A DNA stretch of 57,041 bases from an uncultured Bacteroides sp. (GTDB lineage Bacteria > Bacteroidota > Bacteroidia > Bacteroidales > Bacteroidaceae), in the NCBI GenBank assembly GCA_945965395.1, contig CAMFND010000154.1:1-57041 (forward strand), in the 5' to 3' direction. Below are positions 25,302 to 32,938 of the stretch, in pieces. The notes beneath the pieces are model-generated. The model had not been told where the DNA came from and searched no databases. It worked only from the letters and a program-made list of their open reading frames with translations. The position numbers and the translations under genes were made by a program. The first letter of the stretch is position 1. The number at the start of each line of letters is the position of its first letter.

Positions 25302-25934
25302 CTAAAAATAATACGTTAATGAAGCTACAAAAGTCCGGAACTTGGTATCGGGGTTATGCTGATAAGTTTTGGTCATACCCCAGTCGTATCCTATGGCAAT
25401 CTGTACATGGCGGGCTATCTCTACCCCGGCACGAAAGCCTACTCCCCAGTCAAAGCGCGGCATCACTCCCTCCTTAAACATATTATGTGAGGCTACTGTG
25501 ACAATATCCTGTTCTCCCGGAAGACTGGCTATTTGCTTCATTTGACCAAACAAACCGACATTGAAATAAGGTCCGGCATCCAGAAACAAACTGACATTTC
25601 TCCCGACTTTCAACTTATAGCCTAAATGGATGGGAATATGAAGATAATAAGGCGTACTTTCATATTCGTAGGTTCTCTCATTCATTACATAATAAGGAAC
25701 ACTTTTCCAACCGTATGAGGAAATCATCAGTCCCATATCTGCATACAGCCCTTTTGCAGCCTCACGGAAGGCATATTCCCCTTTCAGTCCGGCATGAAAA
25801 CCAGATCTGGAAATACTTTCTTTCGTGGAATTATAGTTATACCCTCCTGAAAGTCCATATCTGAACTCTTGCGCTTGTACACCTACGCACAATGATACCG
25901 CCATTACCAGCGTAAATAAAAATTTTTTCTTCAT
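25302..25934 (-). CDS. porin-family outer-membrane protein (OMP_b-brl_2)
   Basis: A 210-residue exported protein with a signal peptide ending VQAQ and a mature part typical of eight-stranded OMP_b-brl_2 barrels: FRYGLSGGYNYNSTKES, GFHAGLKGEYAF, YYLHIPIHLGYKL, VSLFLDAGPYFNVGLFG, GVGFRAGVEIARHVQIAIGYDWG and a C-terminal strand ending SLTYYF, with the terminal aromatic residue used as a BAM signal. It follows the DUF4249 gene after 34 bases, so it is probably the last gene of the sigma-FecR-TonB operon or the next one along. Its role is unknown. Confidence 0.78.
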   Translation of the reverse strand: MKKKFLFTLVMAVSLCVGVQAQEFRYGLSGGYNYNSTKESISRSGFHAGLKGEYAFREAAKGLYADMGLMISSYGWKSVPYYVMNERTYEYESTPYYLHIPIHLGYKLKVGRNVSLFLDAGPYFNVGLFGQMKQIASLPGEQDIVTVASHNMFKEGVMPRFDWGVGFRAGVEIARHVQIAIGYDWGMTKTYQHNPDTKFRTFVASLTYYF

Positions 25935-25968
25935 AAGTCTATATTTTAGTTTGTAAATAAAATTCTTC

Positions 25969-26934
25969 TTACTCTTTCGGATTGCTTATCCATTCACTTT
26001 CATACACATTACATCCTCCTAAAAGGCCAATGCCGTTTTCCACATTGGTATAGTGGCTACGGATGGGAGCAAGCCCGTATCCTCCCAAATCATTATCATT
26101 TATACGATTGAGCGACTTCAGGTAAGTGTACATTTCTTTCGACAATTTGTACAAATAGATTTTAAACTCAATGGTTTCTTTCTGTTCTTCATCTTCATAC
26201 CCGGCGTCATAATAGGTATCTACCTTCAATGTATAACTTTTTCCGTTTATCTTGCTGTCATCCCAGATATACAGATTACGGTAATATTCTTTCGATATAT
26301 CGAAAATGTCATCAAATCCTGTCTTTTCCGAAAATAAAGGTTCGTTGTTCAGGTTAAGGTCTACAGAAGTATATTTTATGGTATCAGAATCTGAGTTTTC
26401 AGGTTGTAAAAACGCTGTGCTGGCCTTTTTTATAACTCTCATTCCATAATAGTCCTCTGCTCCGGCAGAGTCTGTAAAAGAAATACGAAACTGTATTTTC
26501 CTGCCGTATTCCCCATCCGTCAATACAACTTCCGATTTATCCAGCGGAAACACATGTGGTATCACCGTTTGCGACTTGGCAACCGGCAGATCGGGATAAG
26601 ACACTTCCATACTTATCTGGTCGTCTTCTTCCAGTTTTCCCACTACATAATACGATCGGGCCGGAAGCAAACCGGTAGAAACTTCCGTGTAGTGAATCTC
26701 TTTCTCTTCTCCGTTCAACCTAAATACAAGGAAAGGCTTGCTGTCTGTGTTTGTTCCCTGGTTGTGAATCACCCTGCTTCGTGCCACCTGTATCAGCGTC
26801 GTATCGCCTAATGTAGAAGGCATACAGAAAAGCACAATTTTACGCTCGGCATCCACCTCAGTCAGACTGAACTCATGCGTACAAGATGGTAGCACAGAAA
26901 TTAATAAGGCTATAAATAAAAGTCGGTATATCAT
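25969..26934 (-). CDS. DUF4249 lipoprotein
   Basis: A 321-residue lipoprotein with lipobox VLPSC (Cys18). The mature start HEFSLTEVDAERKIVLFCMPS and the domain pattern (SRVIHNQG, YYVVGKLEEDDQISMEVSYPDLP, the GMRVIKK strand and a C-terminal GLAPIRSHYTNVENGIGLLGG) match DUF4249, a family found next to TonB receptors in Bacteroidetes. It sits 6 bases behind the STN-type receptor and most likely is its surface or periplasmic partner, much as SusD is for SusC. No ligand is known for the family. Confidence 0.8.
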   Translation of the reverse strand: MIYRLLFIALLISVLPSCTHEFSLTEVDAERKIVLFCMPSTLGDTTLIQVARSRVIHNQGTNTDSKPFLVFRLNGEEKEIHYTEVSTGLLPARSYYVVGKLEEDDQISMEVSYPDLPVAKSQTVIPHVFPLDKSEVVLTDGEYGRKIQFRISFTDSAGAEDYYGMRVIKKASTAFLQPENSDSDTIKYTSVDLNLNNEPLFSEKTGFDDIFDISKEYYRNLYIWDDSKINGKSYTLKVDTYYDAGYEDEEQKETIEFKIYLYKLSKEMYTYLKSLNRINDNDLGGYGLAPIRSHYTNVENGIGLLGGCNVYESEWISNPKE

Positions 26935-26940
26935 ACGGAT

Positions 26941-29514
26941 TTAAAATTTAAGTGTATAACTGAAAGACGGTATGATAGGAAACACTCCATGAGCTTTTCC
27001 CACAAACGTACCGTCCGGATTTTGCTGGACAGTGGCATAGAATGGATTCTTCCTGCAATAGGCATTATACAGACTGATATTCCAGATACGCTCGAAACCT
27101 CTTTTCGTAGTTTTGCGGAAATTAATCCCCAAATCCAGTCTGTGATAGGCCGGAAGGGAAACATTGTTGGGCATTTCATAAATCATCATCCCTTCATTTG
27201 CCTTCTCTACTCCCGGAATAACGGGAGCATCTACCTGCTGTGTCGGAATGGTCATGCGATTCCCACTATGATAATTCCATGAGGCGTATACGTCAATTCT
27301 TTCATTAAACTTATGCCCGATATTGACAGAAAACCGATGCCGGTTGTCAAACTTATCCGGATACCATGAAGAATGGAGGTCAGGGAAAAATCTCTTGCTC
27401 CACGAAAGTGTATAGGACGCATTGACCGAAGTCTTTCCGTTACTGTAACAGATGTCGGTTTCCATCCCGTAAGCTTTTCCTTTCCCTGTACGTACCTCTT
27501 CCTCCCATCGGTCTGCCATCGGATTAAGCATGCCACTATTGCCATCATATTCTATCAGGTTGTCCATGGTTTTATAAAACCCCTCCACACTCCATCGGAT
27601 GTTATACGGCAATTGGGTATATACTCCCACTGCATATTGGCGTGCTTTCATGGGAGTGATGCGTGCTGTGGAAGGCACCCAATAGTCAGTCGGCAAATTC
27701 AAATAGGTGGCCGAAAGCTGATGCATGAACTGACTCATTTCGGTGTACGAGACTTTCAGGCTGGCTTTGTCACACAACCTGAAGTTGATTGCCGCACGTG
27801 GTTCTATCGAATGATATTTTGTACCCGATATACCAAACAACGTGTAATGTAACCCTCCATTCAGTTTCACACTTTTACATAGCGTCATTTCGTCCTCTGC
27901 ATAAAGCGTAAACTCATTGCTTTTGTACCGGCTGTCCACTTTTTCGGTCAACTCATCTTGCGATGTACTGTCATACTTCGAATAATAATTCTGGGGTACG
28001 AAAAGATGGCGCATATAGTTGGAACCGAAACGGATGTGATTCCAGGAGTTTGGTCGATAATCAAACTCCAACCGATAACCGAAGTCATTGATGGTGGAAT
28101 GATTGTTCTGCTCTTTTACAATGCCACCCTTCGTTCCTTCGATATATCCCAATCGTTCTTCACTCAAATAATCGAACCTGGAACGATTATGAGTATAAAC
28201 TCCTGTAATATTGACGAACATGTTGTGCGAGAAAATGTATTTCCAATTGGCAGATGCGGTAAAATTACCCCATTGCAGATTGAACTTGTCTATATTGGTA
28301 GGTTCTGGGTCAAACAGATATTCTTTATGTCTGAACTTAAAAAGGTCATTCCCTGAATAAAGGCTGATATCCGCACGACTCTTTTCGGAGAATACATGAG
28401 TCACTTTCGCATTGATGTCATGAAAAGCATATCTCACATTTTGCTTGTTCCGGCGACTGGTATTCATAATGGCAATAGCCGGGGCGGTAAGCAAGTCCAT
28501 CCACGTGCGGCGCATGGCAACATTGAACGACGTACGGTCCTTCACTATCGGTCCTTCAAACTGTATCCTGCCCTCCAGAAGCCCAAGCGTAAAACTGCCA
28601 TGATATTCCTTCATGTCGCCGTCGTTAGTACGTACATCAACCACCGAAGAGAGCCGTCCGCCATAACGAGCAGGAAAACCACTTTTATAAAAATCTATAT
28701 TCTTGATAATGTCTGTATTGAATGCTGAAAACAACCCTCCGGCATGATTCACCTGATACAAGGAAGTACCATCCAGAAGAAACAAATTCTCATCATTGTT
28801 TCCACCATGTACGTACAATCCAGAGATAAGCTCCGTCCCGCTGGCCACTCCCGACAAGCCTTGAAGTTTCTTTACCACATCGGGCGAGCTCATAAAGTTG
28901 TTTCCATTTACAAAGTCCTTCGCTGTAAGCGAGACTTTTCCTGTCTGGGTGGTATGAAGAGGCGAGTTCAAATCAGCCGTCACCACCACTTCATTGAGCT
29001 GGTAATCAGACTTCAGAGTTATATTCTTTGATTTGTTTCCGCCTAACGTAACATCTTCCAGATGTTCTCCACTGCCAATGTGCGAAAACCGGATTTTATG
29101 CCTTCCCTCACTTAACGTAAGGCTATAAAACCCGTGCTCGTTAGTTAGCGTACCCACATTCGAAGTCATGTCCCATACGGTTGCATTTATCACACTTTCT
29201 CCATTTTCCTGATAGACGTATCCACTTAACGTATAAGTCAACAGTCTTTTAAGTATGACATGACTACCATCTATTTCCCACTTGATATTCGTATGATGAA
29301 AGAGGGTTTCAAGAGCACTTTCCAGACTGACCATATCAGGTTTCTTGCCAGTATACGGAATATCAAGCCTGATGGATGCATCATACACAAAGCTGACAGG
29401 GTACACCTGTTTCACCTTCTCCATCATGTCTTCCACAGTAACCCGATGCTGTGCATATAGGGAAGAAACATCCACCAAGAAAGCTAAAAACAATAAGGAT
29501 ATGATTCTTTTCAT
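26941..29514 (-). CDS. TonB-dependent receptor with STN domain
   Basis: An 857-residue outer-membrane receptor of the FecA signalling type. Order: signal peptide (1-21), STN domain (about 25-92, VKQVYPVSFVYDASIRLDIPYTG) that talks to the FecR anti-sigma factor, CarboxypepD_reg-like domain (93-180, YTLSGYVYQENGESVINATV), plug (about 195-310, VVKKLQGLSGVASGTELISGLYVHGG) and a 22-strand-type barrel ending SFSYTLKF. Its ATG overlaps the FecR stop codon (ATGA). The neighbours (ECF sigma, FecR, DUF4249 lipoprotein) make it the input of a trans-envelope signal system. The ligand is unknown. Confidence 0.88.
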   Translation of the reverse strand: MKRIISLLFLAFLVDVSSLYAQHRVTVEDMMEKVKQVYPVSFVYDASIRLDIPYTGKKPDMVSLESALETLFHHTNIKWEIDGSHVILKRLLTYTLSGYVYQENGESVINATVWDMTSNVGTLTNEHGFYSLTLSEGRHKIRFSHIGSGEHLEDVTLGGNKSKNITLKSDYQLNEVVVTADLNSPLHTTQTGKVSLTAKDFVNGNNFMSSPDVVKKLQGLSGVASGTELISGLYVHGGNNDENLFLLDGTSLYQVNHAGGLFSAFNTDIIKNIDFYKSGFPARYGGRLSSVVDVRTNDGDMKEYHGSFTLGLLEGRIQFEGPIVKDRTSFNVAMRRTWMDLLTAPAIAIMNTSRRNKQNVRYAFHDINAKVTHVFSEKSRADISLYSGNDLFKFRHKEYLFDPEPTNIDKFNLQWGNFTASANWKYIFSHNMFVNITGVYTHNRSRFDYLSEERLGYIEGTKGGIVKEQNNHSTINDFGYRLEFDYRPNSWNHIRFGSNYMRHLFVPQNYYSKYDSTSQDELTEKVDSRYKSNEFTLYAEDEMTLCKSVKLNGGLHYTLFGISGTKYHSIEPRAAINFRLCDKASLKVSYTEMSQFMHQLSATYLNLPTDYWVPSTARITPMKARQYAVGVYTQLPYNIRWSVEGFYKTMDNLIEYDGNSGMLNPMADRWEEEVRTGKGKAYGMETDICYSNGKTSVNASYTLSWSKRFFPDLHSSWYPDKFDNRHRFSVNIGHKFNERIDVYASWNYHSGNRMTIPTQQVDAPVIPGVEKANEGMMIYEMPNNVSLPAYHRLDLGINFRKTTKRGFERIWNISLYNAYCRKNPFYATVQQNPDGTFVGKAHGVFPIIPSFSYTLKF

Positions 29515-30329
29515 TGCTCTTTCTGTATTATTCTTATATCCAATGTCTTTTCAATCAATGCGATAATTTCGCCCAAGTTGTCCGTTTTGAATTCACCGGT
29601 AATTGTCCTTTCATGTTCCGACGCATACAACAGTGTACCATAATAGAGGGAAAGCTCTTTCAACACTTCATCAATGGGAGTATTCCTGTAAATGAATTTT
29701 CCAGTAGCCCAAGCCGAAGGATTTGGAGAAACAGCATGCACCGCTACAGGCATTTCATCGCCATGTGTCAGCATGCCACACATATCTTTTGTAAGGACAA
29801 TTCCATTTTTTCCATATCTCCCTTTAAATACGACTTTACCAGATTTTACATACACACGGGTAGCCGTATCTTTTCTGCATTCAGTCACTTCAAACTCGGT
29901 TCCAAGTACTTTCACCTGAGCATATTCAGTGGTGGCAATAAAAGGAGACAGCGCATTTTTTCGGACACTAAAATAAATTTTTCCCGACATGTTGACTTCC
30001 CGGTTAGCCTTTCCATACTTATCGGTGTCATATTCCAAAGTCGCTCCTTGGGAAAGTATAGCCAGCGTACTGTCTGACAGGAAATATCTTGTCACCATTG
30101 CATCTGCCGTAATTAACACGGTATGATGCTCCTTCCGGCTTAACAAGGTATAGCTCACCACACAAATAAGGATAGCCGCAGCGATTCCCGATAAATATGC
30201 CCAAAATCCGCTTACTTTATTTTGATACGCTATACCTGTTATTTTCTTCAGAGCCTTTCTTGTATCCAGCTTCCCATTTTCGTAATACCGAAGGACAAAC
30301 TGCAGTTTTCTTTCTTCTTTATCTTTCAT
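29511..30329 (-). CDS. FecR-family anti-sigma factor
   Basis: A 272-residue inner-membrane protein. The cytoplasmic N-terminus is short (about 40 residues), a membrane helix follows (about 43-63, WAYLSGIAAAILICVVSYTLL) and the periplasmic part holds the FecR domain (RYFLSDSTLAILSQGATLEYD, VLGTEFEVTE, VKSGKVVF) and a C-terminal DUF4974 domain (KFIYRNTPIDEVLKELSLYYG), which contacts the receptor's STN domain. It holds the ECF sigma factor until the receptor signals. It lies between the sigma and receptor genes and overlaps the latter by four bases. Confidence 0.9.
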   Translation of the reverse strand: MKDKEERKLQFVLRYYENGKLDTRKALKKITGIAYQNKVSGFWAYLSGIAAAILICVVSYTLLSRKEHHTVLITADAMVTRYFLSDSTLAILSQGATLEYDTDKYGKANREVNMSGKIYFSVRKNALSPFIATTEYAQVKVLGTEFEVTECRKDTATRVYVKSGKVVFKGRYGKNGIVLTKDMCGMLTHGDEMPVAVHAVSPNPSAWATGKFIYRNTPIDEVLKELSLYYGTLLYASEHERTITGEFKTDNLGEIIALIEKTLDIRIIQKEQ

Positions 30330-30393
30330 GATTGAATGTGTTTTTAGCTAAGACTGAATGAACCATAAAAACTACTATGCCGAAACCAAAAAA

Positions 30394-30906
30394 TTATCCG
30401 AAAAAGAACAGGTACACCCTACTCACACCTTCCTTCAACGTTTTAAGTGCTTTGCTCATCTGGTTCTTTACCGTATTGACAGAGATGTGCAATCTTACGG
30501 CTATTTCTTCATATTTCATACCATCCCTCTTGGCCAGCAAGAACACCTCCTTGCATTTTTCCGGTAAGGCCTCTATAGCAGTCCAGATACGAGCCTCATC
30601 ATAAGACCATTCTTCACACTCCTCGTCCGACAGGATTTCCTCAAGGTCTGATGGCTGCACATTACCATCAATGAGTGAATCCTTCTTCAAGATGTCTATA
30701 CAACGGTTTCTCACCATAGAGTACAAATAAGATTTAAGACCACTCACTTCAAATCCTTTCTCTCTCCTTTTCCACAATTCCATAAAACAATCCTGCACCG
30801 TATCTTCCGCATCATCTATATCTTTCAGATAATGAAGTGCAAACAGACAAAGCGGACGATAATATTGAAGGAAATTATCTCTGAATATTTTTGTATTGAT
30901 GTCCAT
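30394..30906 (-). CDS. ECF sigma factor (FecI-like)
   Basis: A 170-residue RNA polymerase sigma factor with only regions 2 and 4. Region 2 covers about 10-80 (FALHYLKDIDDAEDTVQDCFMELWKRR, LKSYLYSMVRNRCID) and region 4 about 105-160 (ALPEKCKEVFLLAKRDGMKYEEIAVRLHISVNTVKNQMSKAL, a helix-turn-helix for the -35 element). The start at 30906 (MDINTKIF) fits the family better than the frame's first ATG. Its place before fecR and an STN receptor shows it is the output of that surface-signalling system; likely targets are the following genes. Confidence 0.9.
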   Translation of the reverse strand: MDINTKIFRDNFLQYYRPLCLFALHYLKDIDDAEDTVQDCFMELWKRREKGFEVSGLKSYLYSMVRNRCIDILKKDSLIDGNVQPSDLEEILSDEECEEWSYDEARIWTAIEALPEKCKEVFLLAKRDGMKYEEIAVRLHISVNTVKNQMSKALKTLKEGVSRVYLFFFG

Positions 30907-31117
30907 GTACAAGTGTGATTGATAAATTCGCATTTTTAAGAAAACTCAGAATATCAGATTTACCACTATGAGCGGACTTGTTTTTTATTATATTTAAACA
31001 CAACAGATTTACTTTATACATTCTTTAAATATCACAGATTCTACTAGAGTTTATAGTGAATACTATATTTCGCACGATTTCTTCCCACCAATCAAAACCT
31101 ATCTATAAAGAAAAACT

Positions 31118-31125
31118 TATATTTG
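31118..31125 (+). promoter_or_regulatory. -7 box of the AAA/PDDEXK gene
   Basis: TATATTTG, a perfect TAnnTTTG, 30 bases before the ATG at 31155. It lies inside the longer frame that opens at 31056, which argues against that earlier start. Confidence 0.6.
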
Positions 31126-31154
31126 CATTATCTGAATCACACAATCATAGAACC

Positions 31155-32708
31155 ATGAGCAAGATTTATCCGGTAGGCATACAAAGTTTTGAAGAAATAC
31201 GCAAAAATCATTACTGCTATGTAGACAAAACTGAATTAATTTACCAGCTGGTAAACAGTGGTAAATATTATTTTCTGAGCCGTCCCAGACGATTCGGAAA
31301 AAGCCTGCTCATCTCCACGCTTGAAGCCTATTTCTCCGGTAAAAAAGAACTGTTTCAGGGTCTTGCCATGGAACAACTGGAAAAAGAATGGACAGCATAT
31401 CCTGTGCTGCATCTTGACCTGAATGCACGACGATACGAGAATGAAGCCTCTCTTTATGCTATACTTAACCAACATCTGGAAAGTTGGGAAGCAATCTATG
31501 GAGACGAAAAAAAAGATCGGGCTCCAGAAGAACGTTTTGCCTACCTGATAGAAAAAATCAGCCGTACCACTAGCAAAAATGTAGTCGTATTAGTGGACGA
31601 ATACGATAAACCGATGTTACAGGCCATCGGTAACGAAACTCTTCTTTGCAACTATCGCAACACCCTGAAGGCTTTCTACGGGGTATTGAAAACCTGCGAC
31701 AAATATCTTCGGTTTGCTCTTCTGACAGGCGTAACCAAATTCAGTAAAGTAAGCGTATTCAGCGACCTGAATAACCTGGAAGATATTTCTCTACAGGCTA
31801 TGTATAACAATTTGTGTGGAATCACAGAAAAGGAGTTATCAGAAGTATTTGCAGAGGACATCCAGTTATTGGCCGACAATAACGCACAGACTTATACTGA
31901 AACTTGTCACCAATTGAAAGAATGGTATGACGGATATCATTTTGCATACCGTTCGGAAGACATCTATAATCCTTTCAGTCTGCTCAATGCTATGAAAAGC
32001 CGTGAATTTGGAAGCTATTGGTTTGAGACCGGTACGCCGACTTTCCTCGTAGAATTAATAAAGCATAGTAAATATAATTTGCAGCGGCTTACCGAAGAAA
32101 TAGCAACCGCCGATTCATTGGGTAGTATTGACACAATGGAAACTAATCCCGTACCCATCCTCTACCAAAGCGGATACCTTACGATTAAAGGGTATGACAA
32201 AGAATTTAAAGTATACAAACTGGGATTCCCCAACAAGGAAGTGGCAGAAGGGTTTACACGCTTCTTACTTCCCTGCTATGCATATATGCCTTCCGGCAAT
32301 CCCTCTTTTGAATTAATGTGTTTTGTAAAAGAGGTACGGGACGGCAAAATAGATGCATTTATGAAACGCCTGCAAAGCTTCTTTACAGACACTCCTTATG
32401 AATTAATACGCGATTTAGAATTACATTATCAGAACGTATTGTTCATTATCTTCAAGCTGTTAGGCTTTTATACCCAGGCAGAATACCATACCTCGGAAGG
32501 ACGCATTGATCTGGTAGTAAAAACAGCACAGTATATTTACGTCATGGAGTTCAAGCTGGACGGAAGTGCGGAAGAAGCCCTGAAACAAATCAATGACAAA
32601 CAATATGCACTGCCTTTTGCCACGGATACGAGAAAAGTCTACAAACTGGGAGTAAACTTCAGCCATCATACACGCAACATCGAAAAATGGATTATAGAAG
32701 AATTATAA
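31155..32708 (+). CDS. AAA-ATPase-like/PDDEXK_9 protein
   Basis: A 517-residue cytosolic protein of the AAA-ATPase_like (PF09820) plus PDDEXK_9 (PF08011) type. The opening IYPVGIQSFEEIRKNHYCYVDKT is diagnostic. The Walker A is the family variant SRPRRFGKS (42-50), and VVLVDEYDKPM is the Walker B. The C-terminal nuclease-like fold has Asp452 in GRIDLVV and Glu465-x-Lys467 in VMEFK, the D...ExK catalytic set, intact. Bacteroides carry many copies; their function is unproven, with defence or DNA processing suggested. It is monocistronic, has its own promoter, and is followed by an 88-bp repeat array. Confidence 0.85.
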   Translation: MSKIYPVGIQSFEEIRKNHYCYVDKTELIYQLVNSGKYYFLSRPRRFGKSLLISTLEAYFSGKKELFQGLAMEQLEKEWTAYPVLHLDLNARRYENEASLYAILNQHLESWEAIYGDEKKDRAPEERFAYLIEKISRTTSKNVVVLVDEYDKPMLQAIGNETLLCNYRNTLKAFYGVLKTCDKYLRFALLTGVTKFSKVSVFSDLNNLEDISLQAMYNNLCGITEKELSEVFAEDIQLLADNNAQTYTETCHQLKEWYDGYHFAYRSEDIYNPFSLLNAMKSREFGSYWFETGTPTFLVELIKHSKYNLQRLTEEIATADSLGSIDTMETNPVPILYQSGYLTIKGYDKEFKVYKLGFPNKEVAEGFTRFLLPCYAYMPSGNPSFELMCFVKEVRDGKIDAFMKRLQSFFTDTPYELIRDLELHYQNVLFIIFKLLGFYTQAEYHTSEGRIDLVVKTAQYIYVMEFKLDGSAEEALKQINDKQYALPFATDTRKVYKLGVNFSHHTRNIEKWIIEEL

Positions 32709-32759
32709 GACCTGTTTCCCAAGTAACCTAATCTTTTCTTTCTACCTTCGGCACACTTT

Positions 32760-32847
32760 CTACGTTTCCATTCCGTGAACCCTACGTTTCCCGATGCGGA
32801 ACCGTACGTTTCGCATAAGGAAAACATATGGTTCCGCGCAGGGAAAC
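32760..32847. repeat. 88-bp array of four 22-bp repeats
   Basis: Four 22-bp units start at 32760, 32782, 32804 and 32826, each of two 11-base halves such as CTACGTTTCCC and GATGCGGAACC; the last is in inverted sense (ATATGGTTCCG, CGCAGGGAAAC). Bases 32782-32804 pair with 32829-32851 at 18 of 23 positions, giving a long hairpin. Degenerate half-units continue on both sides. The array starts 51 bases past the stop of the PDDEXK gene and ends before the uvrA promoter; no other terminator is visible. The plan (4 x 22, 11-base halves) is that of the array at 15592-15679, but the words differ. Confidence 0.8.
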
Positions 32848-32880
32848 GTAAAAGACTTCTTTCCCTCCGAAAGTATTCGC

Positions 32881-32912
32881 TTTGATAATTCCAGCTATTT
32901 TTCGTAACTTCG
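32881..32912 (+). promoter_or_regulatory. uvrA promoter
   Basis: TTTG at 32881-32884 and TAACTTCG at 32905-32912 (seven of eight to TAnnTTTG in effect, with C for T) are 20 bases apart, and the uvrA ATG is 27 bases on. Confidence 0.55.
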
Positions 32913-32938
32913 CATGTTCATCTAACAAGAAAAGATAC

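Noticed and set aside
31056-31154. Earlier start for the AAA/PDDEXK gene
   Set aside because: A perfect -7 box at 31118-31125 lies within it and the family begins with the MSKIYPVG segment at 31155.
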